A DNA stretch of 64,000 nucleotides from Syntrophomonas zehnderi OL-4 (lineage in GTDB: Bacteria; Bacillota; Syntrophomonadia; Syntrophomonadales; Syntrophomonadaceae). The notes under the pieces are model-generated. The model was not told the DNA's origin and made no database searches. It saw only the letters and a program-made list of their open reading frames with translations. The stretch spans positions 62,001 to 126,000 of the forward strand of contig NZ_CGIH01000018.1 in NCBI RefSeq assembly GCF_000983115.1, written 5' to 3'. Below, piece by piece: positions 35,101 to 43,555 of the stretch. The translations under genes were made by a program, and so were the position numbers. Within the stretch, counting starts at the first letter, position 1. The number at the start of each line of letters is the position of its first letter.

Positions 35101-35493
35101 TTAACGTTTTGAGTACTGGGGTGCTTTTCTGGCTTTGTGCAGACCGTATTTCTTTCTTTCCACCATACGTGGATCGCGGGTAAGAAAACCGCCTCTTTTC
35201 AAAACCGGCCTTAACTCCGGATTTGCCTTAATTAGCGCGCGGGCAATACCTAATCTGATTGCTCCGGCCTGTCCGGTAACACCGCCGCCGTTGACCCGGC
35301 AGAGCACATCAAATCTACCGGTTGTTTCAGTTAACTCCATGGGTTGCAGAACAATCAAACGGCTGGTCTTATTTGGAAAGAAATCCTCAAATGATCTGTT
35401 ATTAATGGTTATATTACCTGTTCCAGGAACTAATCTAACCCTGGCTACAGCTGTTTTTCTTCTTCCGGTTCCCCAATATTGTACGCTAGCCAT
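35101..35493 (-). CDS. rpsI: 30S ribosomal protein S9
   Basis: A 130-residue protein of standard length. It binds 16S rRNA in the head of the small subunit, and its C-terminal tail ([11 protein letters not shown]) reaches toward the P-site tRNA. The [13 protein letters not shown]-terminus is diagnostic. It is co-transcribed 10 nt downstream of rplM, the usual pair. Confidence 0.98.
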   Translation of the reverse strand: MASVQYWGTGRRKTAVARVRLVPGTGNITINNRSFEDFFPNKTSRLIVLQPMELTETTGRFDVLCRVNGGGVTGQAGAIRLGIARALIKANPELRPVLKRGGFLTRDPRMVERKKYGLHKARKAPQYSKR

Positions 35494-35503
35494 ATCGATC
35501 CTC

Positions 35504-35938
35504 CTAACCTCTCAACTCACGAAGTTCTGGTTTTTGGGCTTGATGGGGGTGCTGCCCGCCTCTGTATACTTTAAGTTTTTTAAACATGGCCCGACCCAGA
35601 CGATTGTGGGGAAGCATTCCCTTTACTGCCTGCTCGATAGCTTTCTCCGGCTTGCGGGCTAATAAAGTAGCATAATTTACTTCCTTTAATCCTCCCGGAT
35701 AACCGGAATAACGGCGATACATCTTATCATTAAGTTTGTTGCCGGTCAGCCTTATCTTCTCAGCGTTTATGACGATAACATGATCACCGGTATCTATATG
35801 AGGAGTGTAAGTGGCCTTATGTTTTCCTCTCAGGATGGAGGCAACTTCTGAAGCTAATCTTCCGAGTGTCTGGCCTTCTGCATCTATCACGTACCATTTG
35901 CGGTCAACTTCCGCAGGTTTCGCCATATATGTTTTCAC
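35504..35938 (-). CDS. rplM: 50S ribosomal protein L13
   Basis: A 144-residue early-assembly protein of the large subunit. It starts at GTG 35938 with GGAGGG 6-7 nt upstream; [15 protein letters not shown] matches the extended N-terminus of Firmicutes L13. The segments [12 protein letters not shown] and [10 protein letters not shown] are typical. In Firmicutes an L13-binding leader can autoregulate this operon; the 100-nt leader here could hold one, but I did not fold it. Confidence 0.98.
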   Translation of the reverse strand: MKTYMAKPAEVDRKWYVIDAEGQTLGRLASEVASILRGKHKATYTPHIDTGDHVIVINAEKIRLTGNKLNDKMYRRYSGYPGGLKEVNYATLLARKPEKAIEQAVKGMLPHNRLGRAMFKKLKVYRGGQHPHQAQKPELRELRG

Positions 35939-36044
35939 GAATTTCCCTCCTGTAGCTCTCGGATAGTGAGCATATCTTTAAGACTCTGCCTCTCTGCTTG
36001 TCAACGGGGCTGGAGCCAAACAGGAGTGAAGAGACTACCTTTTA

Positions 36045-36074
36045 ATATTATCCAAATTTAATACGGTTTGTCAA
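36045..36074 (-). promoter_or_regulatory. rplM-rpsI promoter
   Basis: On the minus strand TTGACA (36069-36074), 18-bp spacer and TAATAT (36045-36050) form a strong promoter. Transcription should start near 36038, leaving a leader of about 100 nt before rplM, a size compatible with an L13 leader. Confidence 0.75.
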
Positions 36075-36371
36075 GAAACCCCCCGCAAATATCGCCTAGA
36101 TTAATGGGCACAGATTACACAGGTTTAAGGGATTTACGCAGGTTATTTATTTATGCCGTTTAAGTAAGAAATTGTATTAAATTATAAGCCATTAGTTAGA
36201 TTTAGATTATTGCCACTAAGCGGTGTAACCTGCTGCAGCCTGAATCCCATCCTCTTATTCGCAGTAGGGTGCTATTGGCAAACAATCTTGCCGACACCTT
36301 AAAAGGGATGATCTGGGTAATTCCGAAAAAACCTGGGTTATATGTGTCCATTTAACTTCTTTTTCCGATTA
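36075..36371. other. Intergenic region between PHA locus and rplM
   Basis: About 300 bp with two degenerate copies of the dispersed repeat (36103-36155 and 36306-36358) and no credible gene. I see no clean terminator for the PHA operon here, so readthrough toward rplM is not excluded. Confidence 0.5.
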
Positions 36372-37496
36372 TCAGGTAGCCAGATTTAGTACTTCGGTTA
36401 CGGCTGTCCAATCCTCCCTTAATGATTCGGTACCCATCAGGGTGCCGATATGCCCGCCATCGGTCAGGATTTCCACTACATCCTCCCGGGGGGTGCTGAT
36501 GTAGTTCTTTAGGGCAAAGGCCTGAGGGGGAGGTGTAATATGATCTTTTTGGCCGGCCATAATTATTACCGGGCAATTGATATTTCTTAGATCCACCGCT
36601 CGTCCATCCAGCTTTATGGTGTCTGGTTTGGTCAGATTATTTTGCTTGAATATGTTCTTAATTATTTCCAGATAGAACCGGCCGGGCAACTGCTGGGTGT
36701 ATTCATACCAGTTTTCAAAGCGTTGGAAACGCTTGAGTCCTTCTTGATCGTTGACAGCAATCATTTTCCATAACCGCTTATATTTGCGCATATAATGCTC
36801 GTCGGCCTGCATATTCTTAAAACCCCACAGGATGTATTTTCCCTGCATTAAACCATTGCCGGTAGCCACCAGATATTCGAAAAATGACATAGGCAGTTGA
36901 GCATCATCGATAATCATAGAAGGTGCTGCCTCAACGTCAATAGGCGCCGCGGCTGAAACCAGGGTGGCGATTTTGTCCTGATGCAAAGAGGTATATATGG
37001 CGGCCTGCCAGCCTCCCTGACATTGCCCGATGAGATGAATTTTATACACACCTGTGCGGCGGCGGATCTCATCAACTGCTTCATCGGTTAACCGTATGTA
37101 ATCATTCATTCCCAGATTACGCTGCTCGAAAACGGCTGACAGCCATTCGGTTACATACACATCATAACCATAACTATGAAAAACCCTAACCAGACTCTGG
37201 GCCGGGGAATAATCGGCCAGATTGGAATGATGCCCGGCTTGGGGGGGCAAAATGAGCACCGGTCTGCGGGCACTGGAACTTTTGGGATTGGGAAAATGTC
37301 GCAACCGCAAGGTCTGATGTTCATAGATTATATTGTTGGGGGTGGCCCAGTGAGCCTCTGGGTTTTCGAGTTTAGCGAGTACACACATATACTGATTTAC
37401 CTTATCCGCGTCAGGAAATAACGAGCAGCAAAAATCCAGGTTTTGCTCGGCTATTCCCCAAAAGCTGTTCATTATTTCCTGGTATATGGACAGCAT
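36372..37496 (-). CDS. Second PhaC-like alpha/beta hydrolase (PHA synthase/depolymerase family)
   Basis: A 374-residue alpha/beta hydrolase. The lipase-box variant GQCQGG puts Cys159 as nucleophile, with Asp318 (GQKDH) and His349 (DGGHIG) completing a C-D-H triad as in PHA synthases. It shares only the fold and triad with the PhaC encoded at 39348; the surroundings of the active site differ (QCQGGWQ versus YCMGGTM). It could be a second synthase, a chain-transferase or an intracellular depolymerase. It is the last gene of the PHA operon, 47 bp after the acyl-CoA ligase. Confidence 0.75.
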   Translation of the reverse strand: MLSIYQEIMNSFWGIAEQNLDFCCSLFPDADKVNQYMCVLAKLENPEAHWATPNNIIYEHQTLRLRHFPNPKSSSARRPVLILPPQAGHHSNLADYSPAQSLVRVFHSYGYDVYVTEWLSAVFEQRNLGMNDYIRLTDEAVDEIRRRTGVYKIHLIGQCQGGWQAAIYTSLHQDKIATLVSAAAPIDVEAAPSMIIDDAQLPMSFFEYLVATGNGLMQGKYILWGFKNMQADEHYMRKYKRLWKMIAVNDQEGLKRFQRFENWYEYTQQLPGRFYLEIIKNIFKQNNLTKPDTIKLDGRAVDLRNINCPVIIMAGQKDHITPPPQAFALKNYISTPREDVVEILTDGGHIGTLMGTESLREDWTAVTEVLNLAT

Positions 37497-37543
37497 AAAA
37501 AGCCTCCCTTCAGTGCCGACTTCTTTTCCAAATTAGACTCGTT

Positions 37544-39316
37544 TTAAAGCTTTATTTCCTGGGCCAGAATCTGTTTGTAGGTTTCCATATCCAAAGGCAG
37601 ATACTGCTCGAGTTCGGGATGCAGAAAATACAGAGGATCCTTTACCCGACCGGGATTAAATCCTTCATACCGCAGTATTTCTTTATATTCTTCCGAATCC
37701 TGACCACCCGCCAGTTGATCGGCAATGCGAATGAAAACCGGGCGGGCGTGTTCGGGCATGCGGCGGTTAATGTGTTTTATAAATTCCGCCCAATTCAGTT
37801 GTTCCCCCTCTATAAGCTTTAAGCTCGCCATACCGCAGCGTCCTTCCACATCCGGTACTTTTACCGCGTATACGATGACATCTTCTATACCCCCATAAAA
37901 ACGCTGCAGAACATCGGCCACCTGGTTGGCAGAAACAGTACGTCCCTTCCAGCGGTAGGTGTCACCCAGACGATCCACATAGGATATATAATCTTTTTCA
38001 TGCAATTGTACCAGATCACCGCTGTTAAAGTAACGATCTCCCTCGGCAAATACATTGGAGAGCAGGACTTCTTCGGTAGACGATGGATCATTTATATACC
38101 CGGCAAAGCGATTAAGCTGATTAATCTCGCAGACCAGCAACCCTGATTCCCCCGGAACACATTTTATGGCCCGGCCGGCAGAATTTCGTTTGATCTGTTT
38201 GTTGCTGTAATCATATTGCACAACTTCGCCCTGGCGCATATCGCGCAGACTCAAATTGCCGCACATCCCGGGTACCTCTTCAAAGTTTACAAAGATACCT
38301 ACACCTTCGGTTTTAGTATAAACCTCAATTATATGCTGGACGTCAAAACGTTCCCGGAAAGCTTCTACCAGTGAACCCCACATGCCATTGCAGACCATGA
38401 CCTGCAGAGGATTATCGCGGTCATTTTCCCGGGGCGGCTGGTTATATAGGTAGCGGGCCATTTCCCCCACCGCGATCACATAATCAGCCCCATAGAAACG
38501 CAGATCATCAAAAAAATTATGAACAGAGAATTTTTGTTTTAGAACCATGGTACTACCCGAGGTTATCATAGCGGAATATGCTCCTACAAACCCTCCATTA
38601 TTATGTAGGGGCAAACACATATATTGAACGGTTTTTTCCTGCATATATCCCAACATACTGTAAAGATAGGATTTTATCAGACAACTCTGCTGGCTTATAG
38701 CCACTGCTTTTCGTAATCCGCTCTGTCCGGGGGTATAAAGGTAAACCAAGGGATCATCACTGTTTATAGTTACAGTAGCGGACGGGTTTTCCTCGCTGGA
38801 GGATTGCAGTAAAGGACCCAGGGCTTGCATTCTGGAGGCGGGCAATTCATGGTCGCTCGGGGAGTCTATCAGAATAAGGGCTGGGGCCCTCAATTTAAGA
38901 AGGGGTAGAACCTCATTAAATACGTCTATTAGCTCATACCCCACGATTACCGCGCGGGGTTCACAAATATTTATATCATGAGCCAGAACGTCTTTACGGA
39001 TACCTATATGCACCAAGGATACGATCACCCCTAATTTGCTTAAACCGGTCGCAGCCATAAGGAATTCAGGCCGGTTTTTCATAAACAATACTACCACATC
39101 ACCTTTTTTAAAGCCCAGCCGACTAAAGCAATCAGCATAGCGGTTAGCCCCGGCATTTAACTGTTGATAGCTAATTATCTCATCCTGATAAACGAGGGCG
39201 GTTTTATCCTTATTCTCGGCAACCCGCCTCTCCAATTCCCAACCCAGGGACAGGTTCTGCGGTTCTTGTAAACGTTTAATAATCTCCCAATAATCCTGAG
39301 TCATGTTCTTTTTCAC
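37544..39316 (-). CDS. FATP-type acyl-CoA synthetase
   Basis: A 590-residue adenylate-forming enzyme most like FATP/very-long-chain acyl-CoA synthetases (LPLHNNGG, KKFS-like KQKFSVHNFFDD, NQPPRE). The GD and RWKG motifs (YFNSGDLV; DRLGDTYRWKGRTVS) are intact. The ATP-binding P-loop, normally YTSGTTGLPK, reads YTPGQSGLRK, with several substitutions, and the A5 motif reads YTKTEG. Activity is therefore uncertain. Placed between two PhaC-like genes it may activate hydroxy- or enoyl-acids for polymer synthesis (inference). Start is GTG 39316 or ATG 39304. Confidence 0.82.
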   Translation of the reverse strand: MKKNMTQDYWEIIKRLQEPQNLSLGWELERRVAENKDKTALVYQDEIISYQQLNAGANRYADCFSRLGFKKGDVVVLFMKNRPEFLMAATGLSKLGVIVSLVHIGIRKDVLAHDINICEPRAVIVGYELIDVFNEVLPLLKLRAPALILIDSPSDHELPASRMQALGPLLQSSSEENPSATVTINSDDPLVYLYTPGQSGLRKAVAISQQSCLIKSYLYSMLGYMQEKTVQYMCLPLHNNGGFVGAYSAMITSGSTMVLKQKFSVHNFFDDLRFYGADYVIAVGEMARYLYNQPPRENDRDNPLQVMVCNGMWGSLVEAFRERFDVQHIIEVYTKTEGVGIFVNFEEVPGMCGNLSLRDMRQGEVVQYDYSNKQIKRNSAGRAIKCVPGESGLLVCEINQLNRFAGYINDPSSTEEVLLSNVFAEGDRYFNSGDLVQLHEKDYISYVDRLGDTYRWKGRTVSANQVADVLQRFYGGIEDVIVYAVKVPDVEGRCGMASLKLIEGEQLNWAEFIKHINRRMPEHARPVFIRIADQLAGGQDSEEYKEILRYEGFNPGRVKDPLYFLHPELEQYLPLDMETYKQILAQEIKL

Positions 39317-39347
39317 ATCCCCATTTGTAATTCTCCTTTTTTTCTGG

Positions 39348-40439
39348 TTAATTAGAACGTTGTTTTAGCCATTCGGACATGACCGGATAGACATTTTTTT
39401 TGGCATAATTACCGAATACCAGACCTCCGTGCCCTACCGGAAATTCGTAATAGGATTTATCCGAAGATGACATATAGTCAAGGGCCGCTTGGGCCTGGGC
39501 AGTCATCACCAGATGGTCGTTTTCACCGGCCATGACCAGCAGATTGGATGTTATTCTGGCCAGATCGACCGTTTGCCCCTGGAGAGAAAATTGCTTTTTC
39601 ACCAGTTTGTTTTCCTGGTATAAATCCTTGATCCACTGACGATATGCCTCGCCGGGGAAATTGATGTTGTCATTTACCCATTTGTTAAGTGCCTTCCAGG
39701 CGATTACCGGATTATCCTCGTCTATCGAGCGCCACAGGCGGGTATATGTGCCTATATAATTATTAACCGGACGCAGCATCTTAACCCCGATATCGATAAA
39801 ATCTTTCGGTACCAACTGGAAAGTATCCACGATTCTGTCGGCATCATAATCAGGTGAATTGAGCCATAGGGATGAAGTACCCGCGTCAGAAAAATCAATC
39901 GGGGCAGATAAAAGTACGATATTTTTTATCCTTTCTTGCGGGTAAAGCCCGGCATACATACTGGTCATCGTTCCTCCCATGCAGTAGCCCAGCATGGTCA
40001 GCTCATCACTGCCGGATGTCAAAAGGGTTTTTTGCACCGCCCGGGCAATATAGTCGTTGACCAGATTACCGTAGCTAAGTTCACGATCCTCCCAATCAAA
40101 ATCGCCCCAATCCAGCAGGAATATGTCAAATCCACATTCCAATAGGTGTTCAATCAAGCTCATACCGGGGGTCAAATCCAATATATAAGGCTTATTTATA
40201 AGGGCATATATAATAAGTATGGGCACTTTGTGCTGGTGCCCTGACGGTGACACGTACCGGTATAGCCTGGCCTTGTTCTTTCTCCAGACGACTTCTTTAG
40301 GGCTTAAGCCTGTCTGAGGATATGGATCATACTGGAGCATCTCCATCCATTTCTGGGTGCTGCTACACATCCGGTCATAGCTTTCCTGCAGCTGTTTGCC
40401 AATTTCTTCGGCGGAGCCGCTTAGAATGATATTTTTCAC
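39348..40439 (-). CDS. phaC: Poly(3-hydroxyalkanoate) synthase PhaC (class III/IV type)
   Basis: A 363-residue synthase of the short, two-component class. The PhaC box GYCMGG places catalytic Cys153, with Asp308 (AGENDH) and His337 (VGHGGL). The length matches class III/IV PhaC, which needs a second subunit (PhaE or PhaR). The PhaE-like protein encoded upstream fits that need. GTG start at 40439 follows GGGGAGG by 8 nt. It polymerises (R)-3-hydroxyacyl-CoA on the granule surface. Confidence 0.93.
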   Translation of the reverse strand: MKNIILSGSAEEIGKQLQESYDRMCSSTQKWMEMLQYDPYPQTGLSPKEVVWRKNKARLYRYVSPSGHQHKVPILIIYALINKPYILDLTPGMSLIEHLLECGFDIFLLDWGDFDWEDRELSYGNLVNDYIARAVQKTLLTSGSDELTMLGYCMGGTMTSMYAGLYPQERIKNIVLLSAPIDFSDAGTSSLWLNSPDYDADRIVDTFQLVPKDFIDIGVKMLRPVNNYIGTYTRLWRSIDEDNPVIAWKALNKWVNDNINFPGEAYRQWIKDLYQENKLVKKQFSLQGQTVDLARITSNLLVMAGENDHLVMTAQAQAALDYMSSSDKSYYEFPVGHGGLVFGNYAKKNVYPVMSEWLKQRSN

Positions 40440-40462
40440 GGTATAATCCTCCCCAAGCTAAA

Positions 40463-40903
40463 TCAGGATATCTTTTCGGTAATCACATGTTGTCTAGGCG
40501 GAATAACTATCGCTGTACCGTCAACGATAAGTTCATTATGTTGGTTGTAGCAGGAGGTTCTTAATTTGACTCGACCGGCCGGGAGCAGAGCAAGCACTTC
40601 GGTTTGGGCCCTGACCGTGTCATTTATGAAGCAAGGTTTTAAAAACTGAATATCCTGCTGCTCATATATGGTTCCGGCACCAGGCATCTCATTGCCCACA
40701 ACCGTGGAAATAAGCCCCACCAGCAGCATTCCATGGACAATTCGGGTTTTAAAATGTCCTTGTTCGGCTCTTTTCTGGTTGACATGCAGCCAGCTAAAAT
40801 CCCCGGTAATTCCTGCGTACATATATACGTCTGATTCGGTAATAGTTTTTTCTACATAGCCCACATCGCCTATCTTAAGTTCACTGTAAATGTTTTCTAT
40901 CAA
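40463..40903 (-). CDS. phaJ: (R)-specific enoyl-CoA hydratase (MaoC/PhaJ type)
   Basis: A 146-residue hot-dog hydratase. The catalytic motif D-x4-H is in GDFSWLHVN (residue about 32-40), followed by IVHGML. It converts enoyl-CoA from beta-oxidation to (R)-3-hydroxyacyl-CoA, the PhaC substrate. TTG at 40903 is the likely start, 10 nt after AGGAGG; an in-frame extension to 41032 only overlaps the upstream gene. It lies between the PhaE-like gene and phaC, giving a direct link from fatty-acid oxidation to polymer. Confidence 0.88.
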   Translation of the reverse strand: MIENIYSELKIGDVGYVEKTITESDVYMYAGITGDFSWLHVNQKRAEQGHFKTRIVHGMLLVGLISTVVGNEMPGAGTIYEQQDIQFLKPCFINDTVRAQTEVLALLPAGRVKLRTSCYNQHNELIVDGTAIVIPPRQHVITEKIS

Positions 40904-40946
40904 AACAGACCTGCCTCCTTTTACGTCCTGTTTATAAGAGATATGA

Positions 40947-41558
40947 TCAAGGTTCATCAGCGGTTTTTTTAACCTTAGTTCTTTTACGGGTGTTTTGAGC
41001 CTTGTTGGTGGTTTCTTCAGGGCTGATCTCAACAGGCGCAGGTTCTGACTGGGATGATGCGGGTAATTTTAAGGCGGCCATTCTTTTTTTAAGCTCCAGG
41101 TTTTGTTTTGATAAGGCTTTAATTTGCTGGTCTAATTCTTCATTTTGTGCTTTTATCGCATTTATCTCCTGCTGACCTTTTTCCATAAGACTTAACATCT
41201 TAAGCAGAGTGTCCGTAGTCTTGTTGATATTTTCGACCAGCTGGAAATCCAGATTATCTACCTTGTCCTCTACCGATATGACCAGTTCGGCAATCCTGGC
41301 CAGATCTTTTTTGGACGGGGTGGCACTGTACTCAAACATCCTGTCCATATTCTGACGGGTGATCTTTTCTATGGAAAGATGCTGGTTCAACGTCTGATCC
41401 AGCATCTTTATAAAGGTTTCGGTGCTGACAAAATCTTTTAAAGCCTCGGCCCAGGCACCTTCAGTTTTAAAGTACATTTCCTTCCATAGTTCGGCTAAAT
41501 CAGGAAATATAATCTTATGGCCATCAGCCTGGCTGCTGCTTCTTTCGTCCTCAGACAT
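40947..41558 (-). CDS. PhaE-like PHA synthase subunit
   Basis: A 203-residue protein with a helical N-terminal part (LAELWKEMYFKTEGAWAEALKDF), a long coiled coil (residues about 85-160) and a lysine- and proline-rich tail (KRTKVKKTADEP). The composition and placement two genes before phaC match the PhaE/PhaR accessory subunit that activates class III/IV synthases. The sequence identity to known PhaE is not testable by eye. ATG at 41558 has GGAG 8 nt upstream. Confidence 0.7.
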   Translation of the reverse strand: MSEDERSSSQADGHKIIFPDLAELWKEMYFKTEGAWAEALKDFVSTETFIKMLDQTLNQHLSIEKITRQNMDRMFEYSATPSKKDLARIAELVISVEDKVDNLDFQLVENINKTTDTLLKMLSLMEKGQQEINAIKAQNEELDQQIKALSKQNLELKKRMAALKLPASSQSEPAPVEISPEETTNKAQNTRKRTKVKKTADEP

Positions 41559-41629
41559 GCATCCGGCTCCTTTCTATAAGGTTCCTGATACTTCAGGACA
41601 TGCTTTAATCGTTTGTTTATCTGGAAATA

Positions 41630-41974
41630 TTACATACTGCTGACCTTTTTGCTTAGTTCTTCAACTTTTTTGTTGATTTCTTCAAAGTAGTTATAGGCCG
41701 GTTCTGCATTTTCCAAAGCTGTATTTACAGCTTCCTGAATCATCTTTTGCATTTGCGCCTGGTTGTTTTTGACCTGTTTCATGAGTTCATCAATAATTTT
41801 ACTGCTCTCTTCTCTGGTAACCTGGCTTTGCTCCAAATATTTTTTGAGCATGTTGTCAAATTGCTCCTGCGTCCAAGAAATGCTGCCCATACCTACCAGC
41901 CACATATCCCAGAACTTTTCCATTAGAGTCTCCATAGTAGCAAAAGTTTTTGTTACAGTCTCCTGTGTTTTCAT
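41630..41974 (-). CDS. Phasin-like granule protein
   Basis: A 114-residue amphipathic helical protein (METLMEKFWDMWLVGMGSISWTQEQFDNMLKKYLEQSQ...) with coiled coil and Gln/Lys/Glu-rich sequence. This is the profile of phasins that coat PHA granules, and it is the first gene of the PHA operon. TTG 41977 is an alternative start. The function is inferred from composition and position. Confidence 0.65.
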   Translation of the reverse strand: MKTQETVTKTFATMETLMEKFWDMWLVGMGSISWTQEQFDNMLKKYLEQSQVTREESSKIIDELMKQVKNNQAQMQKMIQEAVNTALENAEPAYNYFEEINKKVEELSKKVSSM

Positions 41975-42014
41975 CAATATCCACTCCTTTTCAGTTTGTC
42001 TTTTTTAACCAGTA

Positions 42015-42034
42015 TCGTGCATAGGTATGCACGA
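42015..42034. promoter_or_regulatory. 20-bp perfect palindrome upstream of the phasin gene
   Basis: TCGTGCATAGGTATGCACGA is an almost perfect 9+2+9 dyad 41 bp upstream of the phasin ATG. It could be an operator for a PHA regulator, or form a hairpin in the 5' leader. A weaker stem GCTGG...CCAGC lies nearby (about 42070-42085). Confidence 0.5.
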
Positions 42035-42281
42035 AGCCAAAAATAGGGGCAACGATAAAACCAAGGCTGGCCTTTTTCCAGCAGAGGAGCCCACAATAAC
42101 CTTATTTAGTTTTACAAGGAACCTTACGTTTTGGCTGAAACTCGAAATGATACCAGGTAATTAGCCTGAACAACACCAATGAATAACCCAATACGGCGGC
42201 GGATTTATTTGCTGCGTAAAAATAGAAAGGTTAAAGAAAAAATAACTGGCAGGTCGATAGCTAATACATTATTGTGCCATT

Positions 42282-42311
42282 CATTTTTAATACAGTATAA
42301 CATTAAAAATG
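42282..42311. promoter_or_regulatory. AT-rich inverted repeat in PHA upstream region
   Basis: CATTTTTAAT (42282-42291) and ATTAAAAATG (42302-42311) form a perfect 10-bp inverted repeat with a 10-nt loop. In a 5' leader or as DNA it could be a regulator site. The rest of 41978-42465 holds no gene. Confidence 0.4.
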
Positions 42312-42465
42312 GAAATGTATATACCTAAATTTACTATTTAAAAATCATTTTCCCAACAACCGCCCCGGTTCGCAGCCTATAACCTCAATTGTATGCAAAG
42401 GGGCAGCCACTTATGAGAGTAGCAGCTGTTTTACGGGACAACGACGGATTGAGACACTGTAATCC

Positions 42466-42494
42466 TTGACAAGTACTGTTTCACTCTATAGGCT
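42466..42494 (+). promoter_or_regulatory. Promoter of merR
   Basis: TTGACA (42466-42471), 17-bp spacer and TAGGCT (42489-42494) form a plausible sigma-A promoter for the MerR-family gene. The TSS should be near 42501, so the divergent operator (42497-42527) overlaps the start region and may give autoregulation. Confidence 0.5.
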
Positions 42495-42496
42495 AA

Positions 42497-42527
42497 AATA
42501 TATACTGTCCTATAATAGGAGAGTCAA
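42497..42527 (-). promoter_or_regulatory. MerR-type promoter 1, facing the PHA operon
   Basis: On the minus strand TTGACT (42522-42527), a 19-bp spacer and TATATT (42497-42502). The spacer holds the dyad TCCTATTATAGGA. The long 19-bp spacing with a dyad between the elements is the hallmark of promoters activated by DNA-twisting MerR proteins. Transcription would run about 500 nt to the phasin gene. The near copy at 43525-43555 supports the site. Confidence 0.72.
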
Positions 42528-42542
42528 GGGGGAAATTAATTT

Positions 42543-43343
42543 ATGAGGAAAGGGATTTATTTATCTATTGGAGAAGTATCAAAACTGACCGGGACACATA
42601 TTAAATCTCTGCGTTATTACGATAAAATTGGCGTATTAAAGCCAGCCTATATTGACCCGGATACGAGATATCGCTATTACGATTTTTCACAGCTCAAACT
42701 GGTTGATATCATTCAATTTTGTGTGGAGTTGGGCATACCTTTAAGAAAGCTTAACGAGCTTATGGAAAAAGACGGACTGATTCACTTAACGCAGCTGCTG
42801 GAGGTTAGCAAAGAGATGGCCGAAACGAAAATCCGCACAATCCAGGATGGTTTGAATTTTATCGATGATTTGCAGTTGGAAATCCAACAAAACGATCAAA
42901 TCTCTCCCTATGACCCGCCTAACCGGATCGATTTTCCGGATATCTACTATATGTTAGAACCTATTACAGAATCCACAGACGAAAAAGAATTTTATTTGAA
43001 ACTGAGAGGATTATATGCGGCAGTAGCCAAGCAAGGGTATAAGTCAGGATATAAGTTTGGTCTCCTTTACCGGTTTCGTACCAACGCAGTAGAACGTTAC
43101 CAATTCATTGATATCCTGCCAACGACAAAAAACGGAGCTAAAGATATAATAAAAATCCCCGCTGGGCCATATATTGTTAGGCATATTCAGGAAAGTAGAA
43201 TTGAAAAAGCTAAGGAATTGTTTGCAGAAATATTTAAAACCGGACAAGATGTAATAGTCGTGGAAACAGAACTCGTCACCGGATTATACAACGCAGAACG
43301 ACCTCTTTATGAACTACGCTGTTCTGTGCCAGATTTATTTTAA
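42543..43343 (+). CDS. MerR-family regulator with GyrI-like effector domain
   Basis: A 266-residue regulator of the BmrR type. The N-terminal MerR winged helix (SIGEVSKLTGTHIKSLRYYDKIGVLKPAYIDPDTRYRYY) is followed by a dimerisation coiled coil (about 75-120) and a GyrI-like C-terminal domain (from about 135). Such domains bind hydrophobic or cationic ligands. ATG 42543 follows GGGGG. It is divergent from the PHA operon and precedes a radical SAM gene. The two 19-bp-spaced promoters at 42497-42527 and 43525-43555 are the obvious targets. Confidence 0.93.
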   Translation: MRKGIYLSIGEVSKLTGTHIKSLRYYDKIGVLKPAYIDPDTRYRYYDFSQLKLVDIIQFCVELGIPLRKLNELMEKDGLIHLTQLLEVSKEMAETKIRTIQDGLNFIDDLQLEIQQNDQISPYDPPNRIDFPDIYYMLEPITESTDEKEFYLKLRGLYAAVAKQGYKSGYKFGLLYRFRTNAVERYQFIDILPTTKNGAKDIIKIPAGPYIVRHIQESRIEKAKELFAEIFKTGQDVIVVETELVTGLYNAERPLYELRCSVPDLF

Positions 43344-43450
43344 AGCGTTTAAATTAGATAATAGACGCAGATCACTGGGGACCTTAATAATAAACGCGGA
43401 TTTACTCGGTACTTTTGAGACTGAATAAACCTTTTTATCTCACGCTTTAC

Positions 43451-43485
43451 AATCCGCTCTGTATCACTTTTATACAGAGTGGATT
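43451..43485 (+). terminator. Intrinsic terminator of merR
   Basis: AATCCGCTCTGTAT (43451-43464) pairs with ATACAGAGTGGATT (43472-43485), one G-T wobble, 7-nt loop, then TTATTT. It separates merR from the downstream promoter of the radical SAM gene. Between merR and this hairpin (43357-43400) is a degenerate copy of the dispersed repeat. Confidence 0.8.
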
Positions 43486-43524
43486 TTATTTGGCGCGGGC
43501 AGAAGTGAAAATTTTATCATTCTA

Positions 43525-43555
43525 TTGACTCTCCCATTATGGGATATCTTAAGGT
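43525..43555 (+). promoter_or_regulatory. MerR-type promoter 2, driving the radical SAM gene
   Basis: TTGACT (43525-43530), a 19-bp spacer and TAAGGT (43550-43555). The spacer holds TCCCATTATGGGA. Compared with site 1 the dyad arms changed in a compensating way (CCT/AGG to CCC/GGG), which keeps the symmetry. A leader of about 218 nt separates it from the gene; it contains no clear ORF. Confidence 0.75.

Noticed and set aside
40904-41032. Longer PhaJ start at 41032
   Set aside because: The extra 43 residues are a frame-shadow of the upstream PhaE-like gene; AGGAGG precedes TTG 40903.
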